Shown here: positions 53,904 through 62,631 of the stretch, piece after piece
Layout of the letters: every line of letters begins with the position of its first letter
Position numbering within the stretch: the first letter of the stretch is position 1
DNA from: Guyparkeria sp016278265
Lineage (GTDB): Bacteria > Pseudomonadota > Gammaproteobacteria > Halothiobacillales > Halothiobacillaceae
Assembly (NCBI RefSeq): GCF_044582145.1
Contig: NZ_JBDODO010000007.1
DNA length: 64,000 nt
Strand: one strand, 5' to 3'
Program-made: the position numbers and the translations under genes
The notes under the pieces: generated by a model
The model's database searches: none
What the model saw: the letters and a program-made list of their open reading frames with translations, nothing else
What the model was told of the DNA's origin: nothing

Positions 53904-54275
53904 TCAGAGGCACATCTTCACGTCTGGATGGGCGGTGATCGCGCGATAGACGTCGTCGATCTGCTGTCTGGAGGTGGCGGTGAAGGTGACGGTCAGGCCA
54001 ACGAAGTTGCCCTTGCCGCTGGCGCGTTCTTTCCAGGCCGAGTCCGGCAGGCGCGGAACGACACTATCGACCGCCTGCTTGATGTCGTTGATAAACGCTT
54101 CGGTGGCCGGCCCCATGATCTTGACCGGAAACTCGCTGGGAAAGTCGATCAGGGTCTCGCGCTCGAGCGTCGCCTCGTCCTCGGCCAAGGTGGGCTTGGC
54201 GTTGGGGTCGCAGGAGGTCAACTGCCCGTCAAGTGGCCCATTGCCTTTCCCGTTCGGGGAAGAATCGTCGGTCAT
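53904..54275 (-). CDS. ybeD: DUF493 family protein YbeD
   Basis: A 123-residue protein with a variable N-terminal 35 residues, then the conserved UPF0250/DUF493 fold: LIDFPSEFPVKIMGPATEAF, a short helix, and GNFVGLTVTFTATSRQQIDDVYRAI with a C-terminal HPDVKMCL. It resembles ACT-like regulatory domains; in most gammaproteobacteria it lies between dacA-type genes and lipB, as here. Molecular function is unknown. It overlaps dat by four bases. Confidence 0.9.
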   Translation of the reverse strand: MTDDSSPNGKGNGPLDGQLTSCDPNAKPTLAEDEATLERETLIDFPSEFPVKIMGPATEAFINDIKQAVDSVVPRLPDSAWKERASGKGNFVGLTVTFTATSRQQIDDVYRAITAHPDVKMCL

Positions 54276-55144
54276 CGGGAACTCCGTTGCGGATGTTTGA
54301 GTGCCTGAAAGTGGTGATCGAGCTGCCGGGTAATCGGACCGGCTTGGCCGGCGTGCGCGCCCGCCCCGACCGGCCGACCGTCGACCTCGACCACCGGCCA
54401 GAGATCCTTGGTCGAGCTGGTGAGAAACACCTCGTCGGCCTCGCGCAGGGCACTGATGGTGACAAAGGATTCCTCGACCTCGATCACCCCCTCGCGGCGC
54501 ACCAGGTCGAGCAACAGCCCGCGGGTGATGCCGGCGAGGATGCGCGGCCCGGTCGGCGCGGTCACCAGCCGACCGCCGATCACGGCGAACAGGTTGGTCG
54601 CCGCGCCTTCCATCACCAGCCCATCGCGCACCAGTACCGCCTCGTCGCAATCCTTCTCGACAGCCTGCTGTCGGGCCATGGTGTTGGGCAGGAGGTTGAT
54701 GCTCTTGATGTCGCAACGCGCCCAACGCGCATCGGGCACGGTGATCACGCATGCGCCACCAGCAATCGAACCGATGGGCGAGACGGTCGCCATCACGCCC
54801 GCGGGCACATCATCGCCCGGCCAGGCATGGTCGCGTTTTGCCGGCGCGCCGCGGGTTACCTGCAGGTAGATGGCCGCGTCGGGGGCGTCGATCCCGGCAA
54901 GCAGCCGGTCGAAGATCGCCTGCCACTCGTCTCGCCCCAGCGGCTCAGGGATGCCGATCGCCGCGAGGCTGCGCGACAGGCGGGCCATGTGCTCGTCCAA
55001 GCCGAACAGCCGGCCGGCAAAGGCGGGGATCACCTCGTAGACGCCATCGCCGAACAGGTAGCCACGATCGAATACCGACACGCGGGCCGTCTCGGCATCG
55101 CACCACTCGCCGTTGAGATAGACCGGCCGTGGCTGGTTGGTCAT
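54272..55144 (-). CDS. dat: D-amino-acid aminotransferase-like PLP enzyme
   Basis: A 290-residue fold-type IV aminotransferase. The PLP lysine is Lys147 in CDIKSINLLPN, and FDRGYLFGDGVYEVIPAF and EGAATNLFAVIGG are signature segments. It probably makes D-alanine or D-glutamate from 2-oxo acids, which suits its place among peptidoglycan genes; branched-chain or ADC-lyase activity cannot be ruled out by eye. Its ATG shares one base with the dacC stop (TGATG). An ATG at 55156 is inside dacC and less likely. Confidence 0.88.
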   Translation of the reverse strand: MTNQPRPVYLNGEWCDAETARVSVFDRGYLFGDGVYEVIPAFAGRLFGLDEHMARLSRSLAAIGIPEPLGRDEWQAIFDRLLAGIDAPDAAIYLQVTRGAPAKRDHAWPGDDVPAGVMATVSPIGSIAGGACVITVPDARWARCDIKSINLLPNTMARQQAVEKDCDEAVLVRDGLVMEGAATNLFAVIGGRLVTAPTGPRILAGITRGLLLDLVRREGVIEVEESFVTISALREADEVFLTSSTKDLWPVVEVDGRPVGAGAHAGQAGPITRQLDHHFQALKHPQRSSR

Positions 55145-56316
55145 CAGTCGTCCCACCAGAGCCAGAAGCTGTCGGTGGCGCGCTTGACGATGCCGCCCTC
55201 GGGGTTGTCCGCCAACGCCACCACCGGCCGCTCGACAATGGACTGCTCGCCGAGGCGCACCACCAACGAGCCGACGGCGTCGCCTTCGCGCAGGGGCGCG
55301 ACCAACTCGCCATCGAGCTTGAGGCTGATGGCCAGCTCGTCGCGCTGGTTTTTCGGCACCAGCACGGACAGGTCCTGGCGAAGACCCACCGGCGTCTCGT
55401 CCGTCTCACCCTTGTAGACGCGCGGACTGGCCAGCGTTTCGCCGCCCGAGCGCACGTCGACGGTCTCGAAGTGCCTAAAGCCGTAGTTGAGCAGCGCCTC
55501 GGCCTGGTTGTTGCGTGCCTGGTCACTGTCGGTACCCAGCACTACCGCGATCAGCCGCATGCCGTCGCGGGCACCGGACGTGGCCAGGCAGTAGCCCGCC
55601 GCCTCGGTGTGACCGGTCTTGCCGCCGTCGACCCATTCGTTGCGGAACAACAGCTTCTCGCGGTTGTACTGCTTGATGCCGTTAAAGGTAAAGGACTTCT
55701 GGCGGAAGTACTGGTAGAGATCCGGGTATTGGTGGATCAGGCGCGAGAGCAGGGTCGCGATGTCGCGCGCGGACATCATGTGGCCCTCGGCCGGCCAGCC
55801 GGTGGGGTTCTCGAAATGCGTCTCGGCCATGCCCAGGCGCTCGGCCGTCGAATTCATTTGTGCGACGAACGACGCTTCGTTACCGCCGATGTGCTCGGCC
55901 AGCGCGGTGGCGGCATCATTGCCCGATTGCACGATCATGCCCTGCAGCAATTCCTTGATGGATACCTGCTTGCCCACCTCGATGAACATGCGCGAGCCGC
56001 CCATGCGCCACGCCTTTTCGCTCACGGTTACCTGGTCGTCCAACGAGATATCGCCGTTCTTGAGCGCCTCGAAGGCGAGATAGGCGGTCATCAGCTTGGT
56101 GATGCTCGCCGGCGGCACCGGCCGATCGGCATCACGCTCGACGATCACCTGCTCGGTGGCGTAGTCGAGTAACACGTAGGAACGCGCCGACAGGTCGGGC
56201 GCCCCCGGCGTGGGCAGGGCGGCATAAGTCGCCGTCGCCAGCAGGGAAAGCAGGGTCGCCGTCAGCAGGCCGGCAAGTCGGCCGCGTCGCCATGTCGCGG
56301 ACAAGGCATTGATCAT
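55144..56316 (-). CDS. dacC: D-alanyl-D-alanine carboxypeptidase (PBP5/6 family)
   Basis: A 390-residue low-molecular-weight penicillin-binding protein. Signal peptide about 1-32; catalytic Ser71-Lys74 (SITK), Ser131-Asn133 (SGN) and Lys233 (KTG). The C-terminal beta domain (from about 275) and a final amphipathic tail VKRATDSFWLWW anchor it to the outer face of the inner membrane. It trims the terminal D-alanine from peptidoglycan stem peptides. It overlaps rlpA by four bases and dat by one, so translation is coupled. Confidence 0.94.
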   Translation of the reverse strand: MINALSATWRRGRLAGLLTATLLSLLATATYAALPTPGAPDLSARSYVLLDYATEQVIVERDADRPVPPASITKLMTAYLAFEALKNGDISLDDQVTVSEKAWRMGGSRMFIEVGKQVSIKELLQGMIVQSGNDAATALAEHIGGNEASFVAQMNSTAERLGMAETHFENPTGWPAEGHMMSARDIATLLSRLIHQYPDLYQYFRQKSFTFNGIKQYNREKLLFRNEWVDGGKTGHTEAAGYCLATSGARDGMRLIAVVLGTDSDQARNNQAEALLNYGFRHFETVDVRSGGETLASPRVYKGETDETPVGLRQDLSVLVPKNQRDELAISLKLDGELVAPLREGDAVGSLVVRLGEQSIVERPVVALADNPEGGIVKRATDSFWLWWDD

Positions 56317-57143
56317 TTGTTAACCACCATCGTTGTTTCTTGAAAGCCGAGGTCACGCAGGCGACCGCGCACCGCATCGAACTCGTCGGCCGAGGCAAGC
56401 GGCCCGACCCGCACACGGGTCCAGCCACCATTCGACTGACTGACCGCCGGGAGTCCGGCGCGCCGCAAACGCGCACCGATCGCCTCGGCATTGTCCGCCT
56501 CGCGGAAGGCGCCAATCTGGAGGAAGACGTTCTCGCCCCAGCGGGCGTTGGGCATCAAACCGGCGCGGAGGTTCCGTGATCTACCCGGTTTCCGTGCCGA
56601 CGAGGATGTCCGGACGGCGGTGCGGGTTTCCTCCGACCCGACCACCTCAATCTCGACCGGCACGGTGCCCTTGCCGGTCATCTCGATCTTGTGCGCCGCG
56701 GCATACGACAGGTCGATGATCCGACCATCGACGAACGGACCGCGATCATTGACCCGCACCACCACGCTCTTGCCATTGTCGAGATTGGTCACCCGAACGT
56801 AGGTCGGGAGGCGCAGCGACTTGTGTGCCGCGGTCATCTTGTACATGTCGTAGGGCTCGCCCGATGAGGTCAATCGCCCGTGGAACTTGGTGCCGTACCA
56901 GGAGGCCATCCCGCGCTGACGAAACCCGGAGTTACTGGCCAACACCGTGTAGCGCTTGCCCAGCACATCGTAGTTGTCGGGATTGCCGCGGGTCGAATAG
57001 GGCTCGTCGCGAGGGACGGCATCGCGGGTCGCGACGCGGTCCGGCGACGGGCCGCTGGCGCAGCCGGCGAGCAGCAGGGCGAGTAGCGACACGGCGATCG
57101 CCGCCGACGAAAACCCCGTCATGGAGAACCGCTGTCCCGTCAT
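56313..57143 (-). CDS. rlpA: RlpA, septal ring lytic lipoprotein
   Basis: A 276-residue outer-membrane lipoprotein: lipobox LLAGC near residue 26, a double-psi beta-barrel lytic transglycosylase domain (GMASWYGTKFHGRLTSSGEP and VRVNDRGPFVDGRIIDLS), a basic linker and a C-terminal SPOR domain (ENVFLQIGAFREADNAEAI) that binds denuded septal glycan. The start at 57143 is preceded by GAGGT; a start at 57122 has no such site. The mltB stop is ten bases upstream. Confidence 0.93.
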   Translation of the reverse strand: MTGQRFSMTGFSSAAIAVSLLALLLAGCASGPSPDRVATRDAVPRDEPYSTRGNPDNYDVLGKRYTVLASNSGFRQRGMASWYGTKFHGRLTSSGEPYDMYKMTAAHKSLRLPTYVRVTNLDNGKSVVVRVNDRGPFVDGRIIDLSYAAAHKIEMTGKGTVPVEIEVVGSEETRTAVRTSSSARKPGRSRNLRAGLMPNARWGENVFLQIGAFREADNAEAIGARLRRAGLPAVSQSNGGWTRVRVGPLASADEFDAVRGRLRDLGFQETTMVVNK

Positions 57144-57153
57144 GCCGGTTACC

Positions 57154-58182
57154 TCACTCTTGGCGATGGTCGACCGCCTCTTCGATCGCCTGGGCAAGCT
57201 GCCAGACGGCCGTGGCGTAAAGCACACTGTGATTGTACCGGGTGATGACATAGAAATTATTCAGCCCCACCTGATAGGCCACCTCGTCACCATCGGTGAG
57301 GGTAAACAGCATCACTTCGAAGTCGTCGGGCACCGGCGCGTCATCCGGCACGGACACGCCCCGCTTGCGCAGTTCGGCCAGGGTGGTCTTCGGCGCGAGA
57401 TCCCGCGCCCGGTTGAGCAGGTCGTCGACGTCGGCATCGTTGATGTCCACCTCGAACATCACGGGTTCGCCCTGCCCCCAACCATGCTCGACGAAGTAGT
57501 TGGCCACGCTGGCGAAGACATCGTGGTGGCTGTCCCATAGGTCGCGGCTGCCATCACCATCGCCGTCGACCGCGTAATGACGGTAACTCGATGGGATGAA
57601 CTGGGGCAGCCCCATTGCCCCGGCGTAACTGCCCTCGGCCTTGTCCATGGAGATGCCTTCCTCGCCGGCCAAGCGAATGAAGTCGACCAGCTGGCCGCGG
57701 AAAAATTCCCCGCGTCGCGGATAATCAAAGCTCAGCGTCGCCAGTGCGTCGATCACGCGGTACCCACCGGTGATGCGCCCGTAGTAGGTTTCCACGCCGA
57801 TGATCGCGGTGATCACGTAGGGCGAGACGCCATAGGTCGAGGCGACCTCGTCGAGCAGCTCACGGTGTTCCTGCATGAAATCGGCGCCGCGCTCGATGCG
57901 CTTGTCGGTGAGGAAGATGGGGCGGTATTCGCCCCAGGTCTTCGATTCAGCCGGGCGGGTGATCGCATCGATGATCGTCTGTTGGTACTCGGCGGAGCCC
58001 AGCCAGGCCGCGACCTGCGCACGCGACACCCCCGTCTCGCCGACTGCCTGATCGACAAAGGCCTGCACATCCTCGCGTTCGAGGTAATCACCGGCCTGTG
58101 CGCCCCCGACCACCAGGGAACCGGCGACAAAGGAAGCGCCGAGAAGCGCCCCGTGAAAAGACCGTGCCCAAGCGTGTGTCAT
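57154..58182 (-). CDS. mltB: Lytic murein transglycosylase B
   Basis: A 342-residue GH103 transglycosylase. The catalytic Glu131 lies in GVETYYGRITGGYRVIDALA, and GSYAGAMGLPQFIPSSYRHY and DGDGDGSRDLWDSHHDV with its EF-hand-like site follow. Unlike E. coli MltB it has a plain signal peptide (cleaved near AQA-GDY) and no lipobox cysteine, so it should be soluble in the periplasm. The start at 58182 overlaps the rodA stop by one base. The long frame beyond it is an artefact. Confidence 0.93.
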   Translation of the reverse strand: MTHAWARSFHGALLGASFVAGSLVVGGAQAGDYLEREDVQAFVDQAVGETGVSRAQVAAWLGSAEYQQTIIDAITRPAESKTWGEYRPIFLTDKRIERGADFMQEHRELLDEVASTYGVSPYVITAIIGVETYYGRITGGYRVIDALATLSFDYPRRGEFFRGQLVDFIRLAGEEGISMDKAEGSYAGAMGLPQFIPSSYRHYAVDGDGDGSRDLWDSHHDVFASVANYFVEHGWGQGEPVMFEVDINDADVDDLLNRARDLAPKTTLAELRKRGVSVPDDAPVPDDFEVMLFTLTDGDEVAYQVGLNNFYVITRYNHSVLYATAVWQLAQAIEEAVDHRQE

Positions 58183-59321
58183 CAGCGATCGTGTCCCAGG
58201 AAACTGCGTTGTGTGCGGATGCTCATCAGCATACCCAAACCCACCATGATGGTCACCAGCGCGGTGCCGCCGTAGCTCATCAACGGCAGCGGCGCACCGA
58301 CCACCGGCAGGAGCCCCAGCACCATGCCGGCATTGACCAGCACGTAGACCATGAAGGTCATCGAGATCGAGGCCGCCAGCAGCCGCCCTTCGACCGACTC
58401 GGCGTGCTCGGCGATCCACAGCCCGCGCCAGATGACCGCGAGATACAGCAGGAACAACACCAGCAGCCCCACCAGGCCGAACTCCTCGGCGTAGACCGCC
58501 AGGATGAAGTCCGTGGTGCCCTCGGGCAGGAAATCGAGATGGGACTGGGTTCCCTGCAGCCAGCCCTTGCCCCAGATGCCACCCGAGCCGATCGCGATCA
58601 TCGACTGGATGGTGTGATAGCCGGCACCCAGCGGGTCGTTGGTCGGATCGATCAGGGTCAGCACGCGTTCCTTCTGGTAGGCATGCATGACGAAGAACCA
58701 CATCACCGGCATGGCGGCAGCCGCCAGCGCCACAAAGCCGCCGATGTACCACCAGGACAACCCGGCAAAGAAGAGCACGAACAGGCCCGAGGCCATGATC
58801 AGCAACGCCGACCCCAGATCCGGCTGGCCGGCGATCAGGATGGTGGGAATCCCCACCGCCAGCATCGCCACCAACACATCCAGCGGCCGCGGCGGCACGG
58901 GTCGCCGGGCGAGAAACCAGGCGATCATCATCGGCATTGCCACTTTCATCAACTCGGCCGGCTGAAAGCGGATCACGCCGAGATCGAGCCAGCGTCGCGC
59001 GCCGCCGCCCATGTCGCCGGCCAGCCAGACCGCCACCAGCATCAGCACCACGACGGCAAACAGCCATGGCGCGACGACGAAGAACCAGCGCTGCGGGATC
59101 TGGGCGATGAGCAACATCAGGCCGAACCCCAGCCCGAGGCGCACGATGCTGCGCTCGACCCAGGCTTCGCTCTGCTCGGCGGCCGAATAGCCGGCCACCA
59201 CGCCGATCATGGCGATCAGGGCGACGAAGAACAGCAGGATCGGGTCGAGCTGGAACACCGAGCGCAGCGTGGCGCCAAGTCGGTCGCCCAGTCGTACCGG
59301 TTGCAGACGATCACTGACCAT
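58182..59321 (-). CDS. rodA: RodA, peptidoglycan glycosyltransferase of the elongasome
   Basis: A 379-residue SEDS-family polymerase with ten helices. Conserved segments include WLDLGVIRFQPAELMKVAMP (about 131-150), IAGQPDLGSALLIMASGLF with the catalytic-site aspartate, FILAVYAEEFGLVG, and GAPLPLMSYGGTAL near the end. It polymerises glycan strands with PBP2, whose gene ends three bases upstream. Confidence 0.96.
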   Translation of the reverse strand: MVSDRLQPVRLGDRLGATLRSVFQLDPILLFFVALIAMIGVVAGYSAAEQSEAWVERSIVRLGLGFGLMLLIAQIPQRWFFVVAPWLFAVVVLMLVAVWLAGDMGGGARRWLDLGVIRFQPAELMKVAMPMMIAWFLARRPVPPRPLDVLVAMLAVGIPTILIAGQPDLGSALLIMASGLFVLFFAGLSWWYIGGFVALAAAAMPVMWFFVMHAYQKERVLTLIDPTNDPLGAGYHTIQSMIAIGSGGIWGKGWLQGTQSHLDFLPEGTTDFILAVYAEEFGLVGLLVLFLLYLAVIWRGLWIAEHAESVEGRLLAASISMTFMVYVLVNAGMVLGLLPVVGAPLPLMSYGGTALVTIMVGLGMLMSIRTQRSFLGHDR

Positions 59322-59324
59322 GGA

Positions 59325-61163
59325 TCAATCCCCGTGCTCGGTGAATTCGGGTTGGACGTCGGCGTCCGGCTCGACACCGAACCAGAAGTCCATTACCTGT
59401 CGGGCGATCGGCGCGGCAGTCCCCGACCCGCTGCCCCCATGTTCGGCGATCACGGCCACCGAAAGCTTGGGGTCATCGTAGGGCGCAAAGCCGATGAACA
59501 GCGCGTGATCGTGCAGGCGGCGCTCGAGTTCCTCGGCATCGTATTCCTCGTCCTGGGCGACCGAGAACACCTGGGCCGTGCCCGTCTTGCCCGCAATCGG
59601 ATAAGGGGCCTCGATCTTGCGCGCGGTGCCGCGTTCGTTACCGACCACCGAGCGCATCGCTTGTCGCGCCCGCTGCCAGTAATCGTCGCTCGAGAGTTTC
59701 AGGCGCGGTTGTGGCTCACGATCGTCGGCGACCAGCCAGGGGACGTGACGCACGCCGGAGGTCGCGAGGGTGGAGGTCATGTCGGCCAATTGCAGTATCG
59801 TCGAGAGCATGTAGCCCTGCCCGATCCCCGCGATCACGGTCTCGCCGGGGAACCACACCTGCTGCTTGACCCGCTGCTTCCAGGCCCGTGAGGGCACCAG
59901 GCCCGCCGATTCGCCCGGCAGGTCGATGCCGGTCTTTTGCCCGAGGCCGAACTCGGTCAGGAACGCGTGCATGCGATCGATGCCCATTCGAAACGCCAGG
60001 TCGTAGTAGTAGACATCCACCGAGCGAAATATGGACTCCTCGAAATCCACCCAGCCATGGCCCCACTTGCGCCAGTCGCGGTAGCGATGATCGTTGCCCG
60101 GAATCTGGTAGTACGGCCCGGCGAAGAAGCGTTCATCCGGATCGATCAACCCGTACTCCATGCCGGCCAGCCCCATCACCGGCTTGATGGTCGAACCCGG
60201 CGGGTAGGTGGCCCGGGTCGCGCGGTTGTAGAGCGGCCGGTCGGGGTCTTCGAGCAACTCGCGATAGGCCTTGTGGCTGATGCCATCGACAAACAGGTTG
60301 GGATCGAACGACGGCCGGGAAACCAACGCGCGGATCGCCCCGTCGCGCGGGTCCTGGGCGACCACCGCTCCGGTGTACTCACCCAGGGCGGCCGCCGCAA
60401 CGCCCTGCAGGCCGACATCGATGGTCAGGGCGATGTCCTTGCCGGGTACCGGGCGCTGCGTATCGAGCACCTTGACCTCGCGCCCAAGCGCGTCGACCTC
60501 CACCATCCGGTAGCCCGGCTCGCCATGCAGGCGATCCTCGTATTGACGCTCGATGCCGGTCTTGCCGATGTATTGCGTGCCCTGGTAGGCATCCGGATCG
60601 AGACGCTTGACGTCCTCGGCGTTGATCCGCCCAACGTAACCGACCACGTGCGCCAGCAGTGCACGATACGGATAGACTCGCTTGAGGCTGGAGACGATCT
60701 CGGTCCCCGACAGCCAGGGCTTGAGGCGCGCGATCCGGGCCCGCTCGACCTCGTCGAGGTCGGCCTTGACCAGCACCGGGTCGAAGCGGCGGCTCACCCG
60801 GATGCGCTCCTCCAGCGCCTCGGCGGCATGCGCGTCCAATCCCAGCACGTTCGCCAACATCGCGAGCTCGGCAACCACGTCCTGGCTTTGCTCGGGAGTG
60901 ATCTGCGCCTGGAAGGTGGCGACGTTGTCCGCCACCACCTCGCCGCGGGCATCGAAGATACGCCCACGCTCGGGCGGCACAACCACGAGGCGGGTACGGT
61001 TCTGCTCCGCCTTGGCTAGGTAGTGCTCGTGCTGGGCGATCTGCAGCCAGGCAGCCCGTCCCAGCAAGGTAAGGACGACGACGAGCGAAATCAGCGCCGC
61101 GAACAGGATCCGCAGGCGGAATACCCGCCGGGCCCGGCCATGATCATGGAGACGATCTAGCAT
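59325..61163 (-). CDS. mrdA: Penicillin-binding protein 2
   Basis: A 612-residue class B penicillin-binding protein, the elongasome transpeptidase. It has an N-terminal membrane helix at about 18-40, a pedestal/dimerisation domain (RGRIFDARGEVVADNVATFQ), the active serine in YPPGSTIKPVMGL near residue 325, and KTGTAQVFS near 530. The C-terminal part has FIGFAPYDDPKLSVAV. It cross-links the glycan made by RodA. First gene of the mrdA-rodA-mltB-rlpA-dacC-dat-ybeD unit, all with gaps of ten bases or fewer or overlaps. Confidence 0.96.
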   Translation of the reverse strand: MLDRLHDHGRARRVFRLRILFAALISLVVVLTLLGRAAWLQIAQHEHYLAKAEQNRTRLVVVPPERGRIFDARGEVVADNVATFQAQITPEQSQDVVAELAMLANVLGLDAHAAEALEERIRVSRRFDPVLVKADLDEVERARIARLKPWLSGTEIVSSLKRVYPYRALLAHVVGYVGRINAEDVKRLDPDAYQGTQYIGKTGIERQYEDRLHGEPGYRMVEVDALGREVKVLDTQRPVPGKDIALTIDVGLQGVAAAALGEYTGAVVAQDPRDGAIRALVSRPSFDPNLFVDGISHKAYRELLEDPDRPLYNRATRATYPPGSTIKPVMGLAGMEYGLIDPDERFFAGPYYQIPGNDHRYRDWRKWGHGWVDFEESIFRSVDVYYYDLAFRMGIDRMHAFLTEFGLGQKTGIDLPGESAGLVPSRAWKQRVKQQVWFPGETVIAGIGQGYMLSTILQLADMTSTLATSGVRHVPWLVADDREPQPRLKLSSDDYWQRARQAMRSVVGNERGTARKIEAPYPIAGKTGTAQVFSVAQDEEYDAEELERRLHDHALFIGFAPYDDPKLSVAVIAEHGGSGSGTAAPIARQVMDFWFGVEPDADVQPEFTEHGD

Positions 61164-61277
61164 CGATTCGCTCGGGGCTCGCCGTTAAACAGAAAATCAG
61201 CGGGGCCGACGGGAAACACTCCGCCGGCCGCGTCAATCAGTCACGTCGGACGCAAACCATGGTCCAACTCCACCGGA

Positions 61278-61808
61278 TTACTGCTGCTCGTGGCGGGCGA
61301 TCGAGTCCTTGATCTCCTTGCAGGCCGCGGCCTTGTCCGCGAACCCCTTGCACTCGACCCACTTGCCCGGCTCGAGCGCCTTGTACTGCTCGAAGAAGTG
61401 CTGGATCTGCTCGAGCAGGAAGCCCGGCAGGTCCTCGACCTTCTTGACGTCGTGGTAGTGCGGGGTGAGCTTGTCGTGCGGCACGGCGATGATCTTGGCA
61501 TCGATGCCCGACTCGTCGGTCATCTCCAGCATGCCCACCGGGCGCGCGCGGATCACCGAACCCGGCTGCAGCGGCAAGGGGGCCACCAGCATCACGTCGA
61601 CCGGATCGCCATCGTCGGAGAGCGTCTGCGGGATGAAACCGTAGTTGGTCGGGTAGTACATCGAGGTCGCCATGAAGCGATCGACCATCAGCGCGCCGGA
61701 ATCCTTATCCAGCTCGTACTTGACCGGCATGCCCTGCACCGGGATTTCGATAACGACATTGATGTCTTCCGGCGGATTCTTGCCGGCGGAGATCTTCGAC
61801 AGGTCCAT
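61278..61808 (-). CDS. ppa: Inorganic pyrophosphatase
   Basis: A 176-residue class I (soluble, Mg-dependent) pyrophosphatase. Active-site parts visible are KYELDKDSGALMVDRF, MYYPTNYGFIPQTLSDDGDP and DVMLVAPLP with DESGIDAKIIAVP. The length equals E. coli Ppa. It removes pyrophosphate from biosynthesis. It is divergent from adk across 148 bases, which must contain both promoters. Confidence 0.96.
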   Translation of the reverse strand: MDLSKISAGKNPPEDINVVIEIPVQGMPVKYELDKDSGALMVDRFMATSMYYPTNYGFIPQTLSDDGDPVDVMLVAPLPLQPGSVIRARPVGMLEMTDESGIDAKIIAVPHDKLTPHYHDVKKVEDLPGFLLEQIQHFFEQYKALEPGKWVECKGFADKAAACKEIKDSIARHEQQ

Positions 61809-61956
61809 AAGGATCAGCCTCGATTGTGAAGGGAAAAAAAGCCATCTCGCCGCAAGCCGCGGCGTTTTGGTTATGATACCGTTTTTCGCCGGTCGACCGG
61901 AGCCCCGGTCTCGAATTCGGTCGGCAAAATCCACGGCTATCAAGATCTGGAAAACC

Positions 61957-62622
61957 ATGCGAATCGTACTTTTGGGCGCCCCGGGGTCGGGCAAGGGCAC
62001 ACAGGCAGCGCGCCTGGTGGAACACTACAAGGTCCCACAGATCTCAACCGGTGACCTGCTGCGCGCCGCCGTGGCGGAGGGCACCGAGCTCGGCCTCAAG
62101 GCCAAGGCGGCGATGGACGAGGGCCAGCTGGTCAGCGATGACATCGTGCTCGGCATGATCCGCGAGCGCCTGGCCCAGCCGGATACCCAGCGCGGTTTCA
62201 TCCTCGACGGCTTTCCGCGCAACATCGCCCAGGCTGAGGCGCTCGACGAGATGCTCAAAGGTCTCGAGCGCCCGCTGGAGCTCGGCATCCTGCTGGATGT
62301 GCCGCTCGACAAGCTGATGAAGCGCCTGACCGGCCGGATGACCTGCAAGGAATGCGGCGCGGTATTCAACCGTTACACCAATCCGCCGGATTCCGACCAT
62401 CAGTGCAACCTCTGCGAGCACGAACTGGTTCAACGCAACGACGACAACGAAGACACCGTGGGCCGACGGCTGGAGGTCTTCCAAGAGCAGACCGCGCCGC
62501 TGGTCGAGTACTACGAACGTGACGGGCGACTGGCCCGCATCGACGGCGAACGGGAAATCGAACAGATCGCGGCGGACTTCCGCGAGATCCTCGATCCGAT
62601 CGCCCCGTCGTCCGAGAGCTGA
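61957..62622 (+). CDS. adk: Adenylate kinase (zinc-lid form)
   Basis: A 221-residue long-form adenylate kinase. The P-loop GAPGSGKGT is at 7-15, the AMP site has ISTGDLLRAAV and LDGFPRNIAQAEAL, and the lid spans about 122-160. Four cysteines (130, 133, 150, 153; CKEC and CNLC) form a zinc knuckle in the lid, unlike the E. coli enzyme but as in many other bacteria. It equilibrates ATP, ADP and AMP. lptD follows nine bases after the stop. Confidence 0.96.
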   Translation: MRIVLLGAPGSGKGTQAARLVEHYKVPQISTGDLLRAAVAEGTELGLKAKAAMDEGQLVSDDIVLGMIRERLAQPDTQRGFILDGFPRNIAQAEALDEMLKGLERPLELGILLDVPLDKLMKRLTGRMTCKECGAVFNRYTNPPDSDHQCNLCEHELVQRNDDNEDTVGRRLEVFQEQTAPLVEYYERDGRLARIDGEREIEQIAADFREILDPIAPSSES

Positions 62623-62631
62623 GCCTCATCC

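Noticed and set aside
57154..59067. A 637-residue frame extending MltB upstream.
   Set aside because: The extension is rodA in a different frame; MltB starts at 58182 with a signal peptide.
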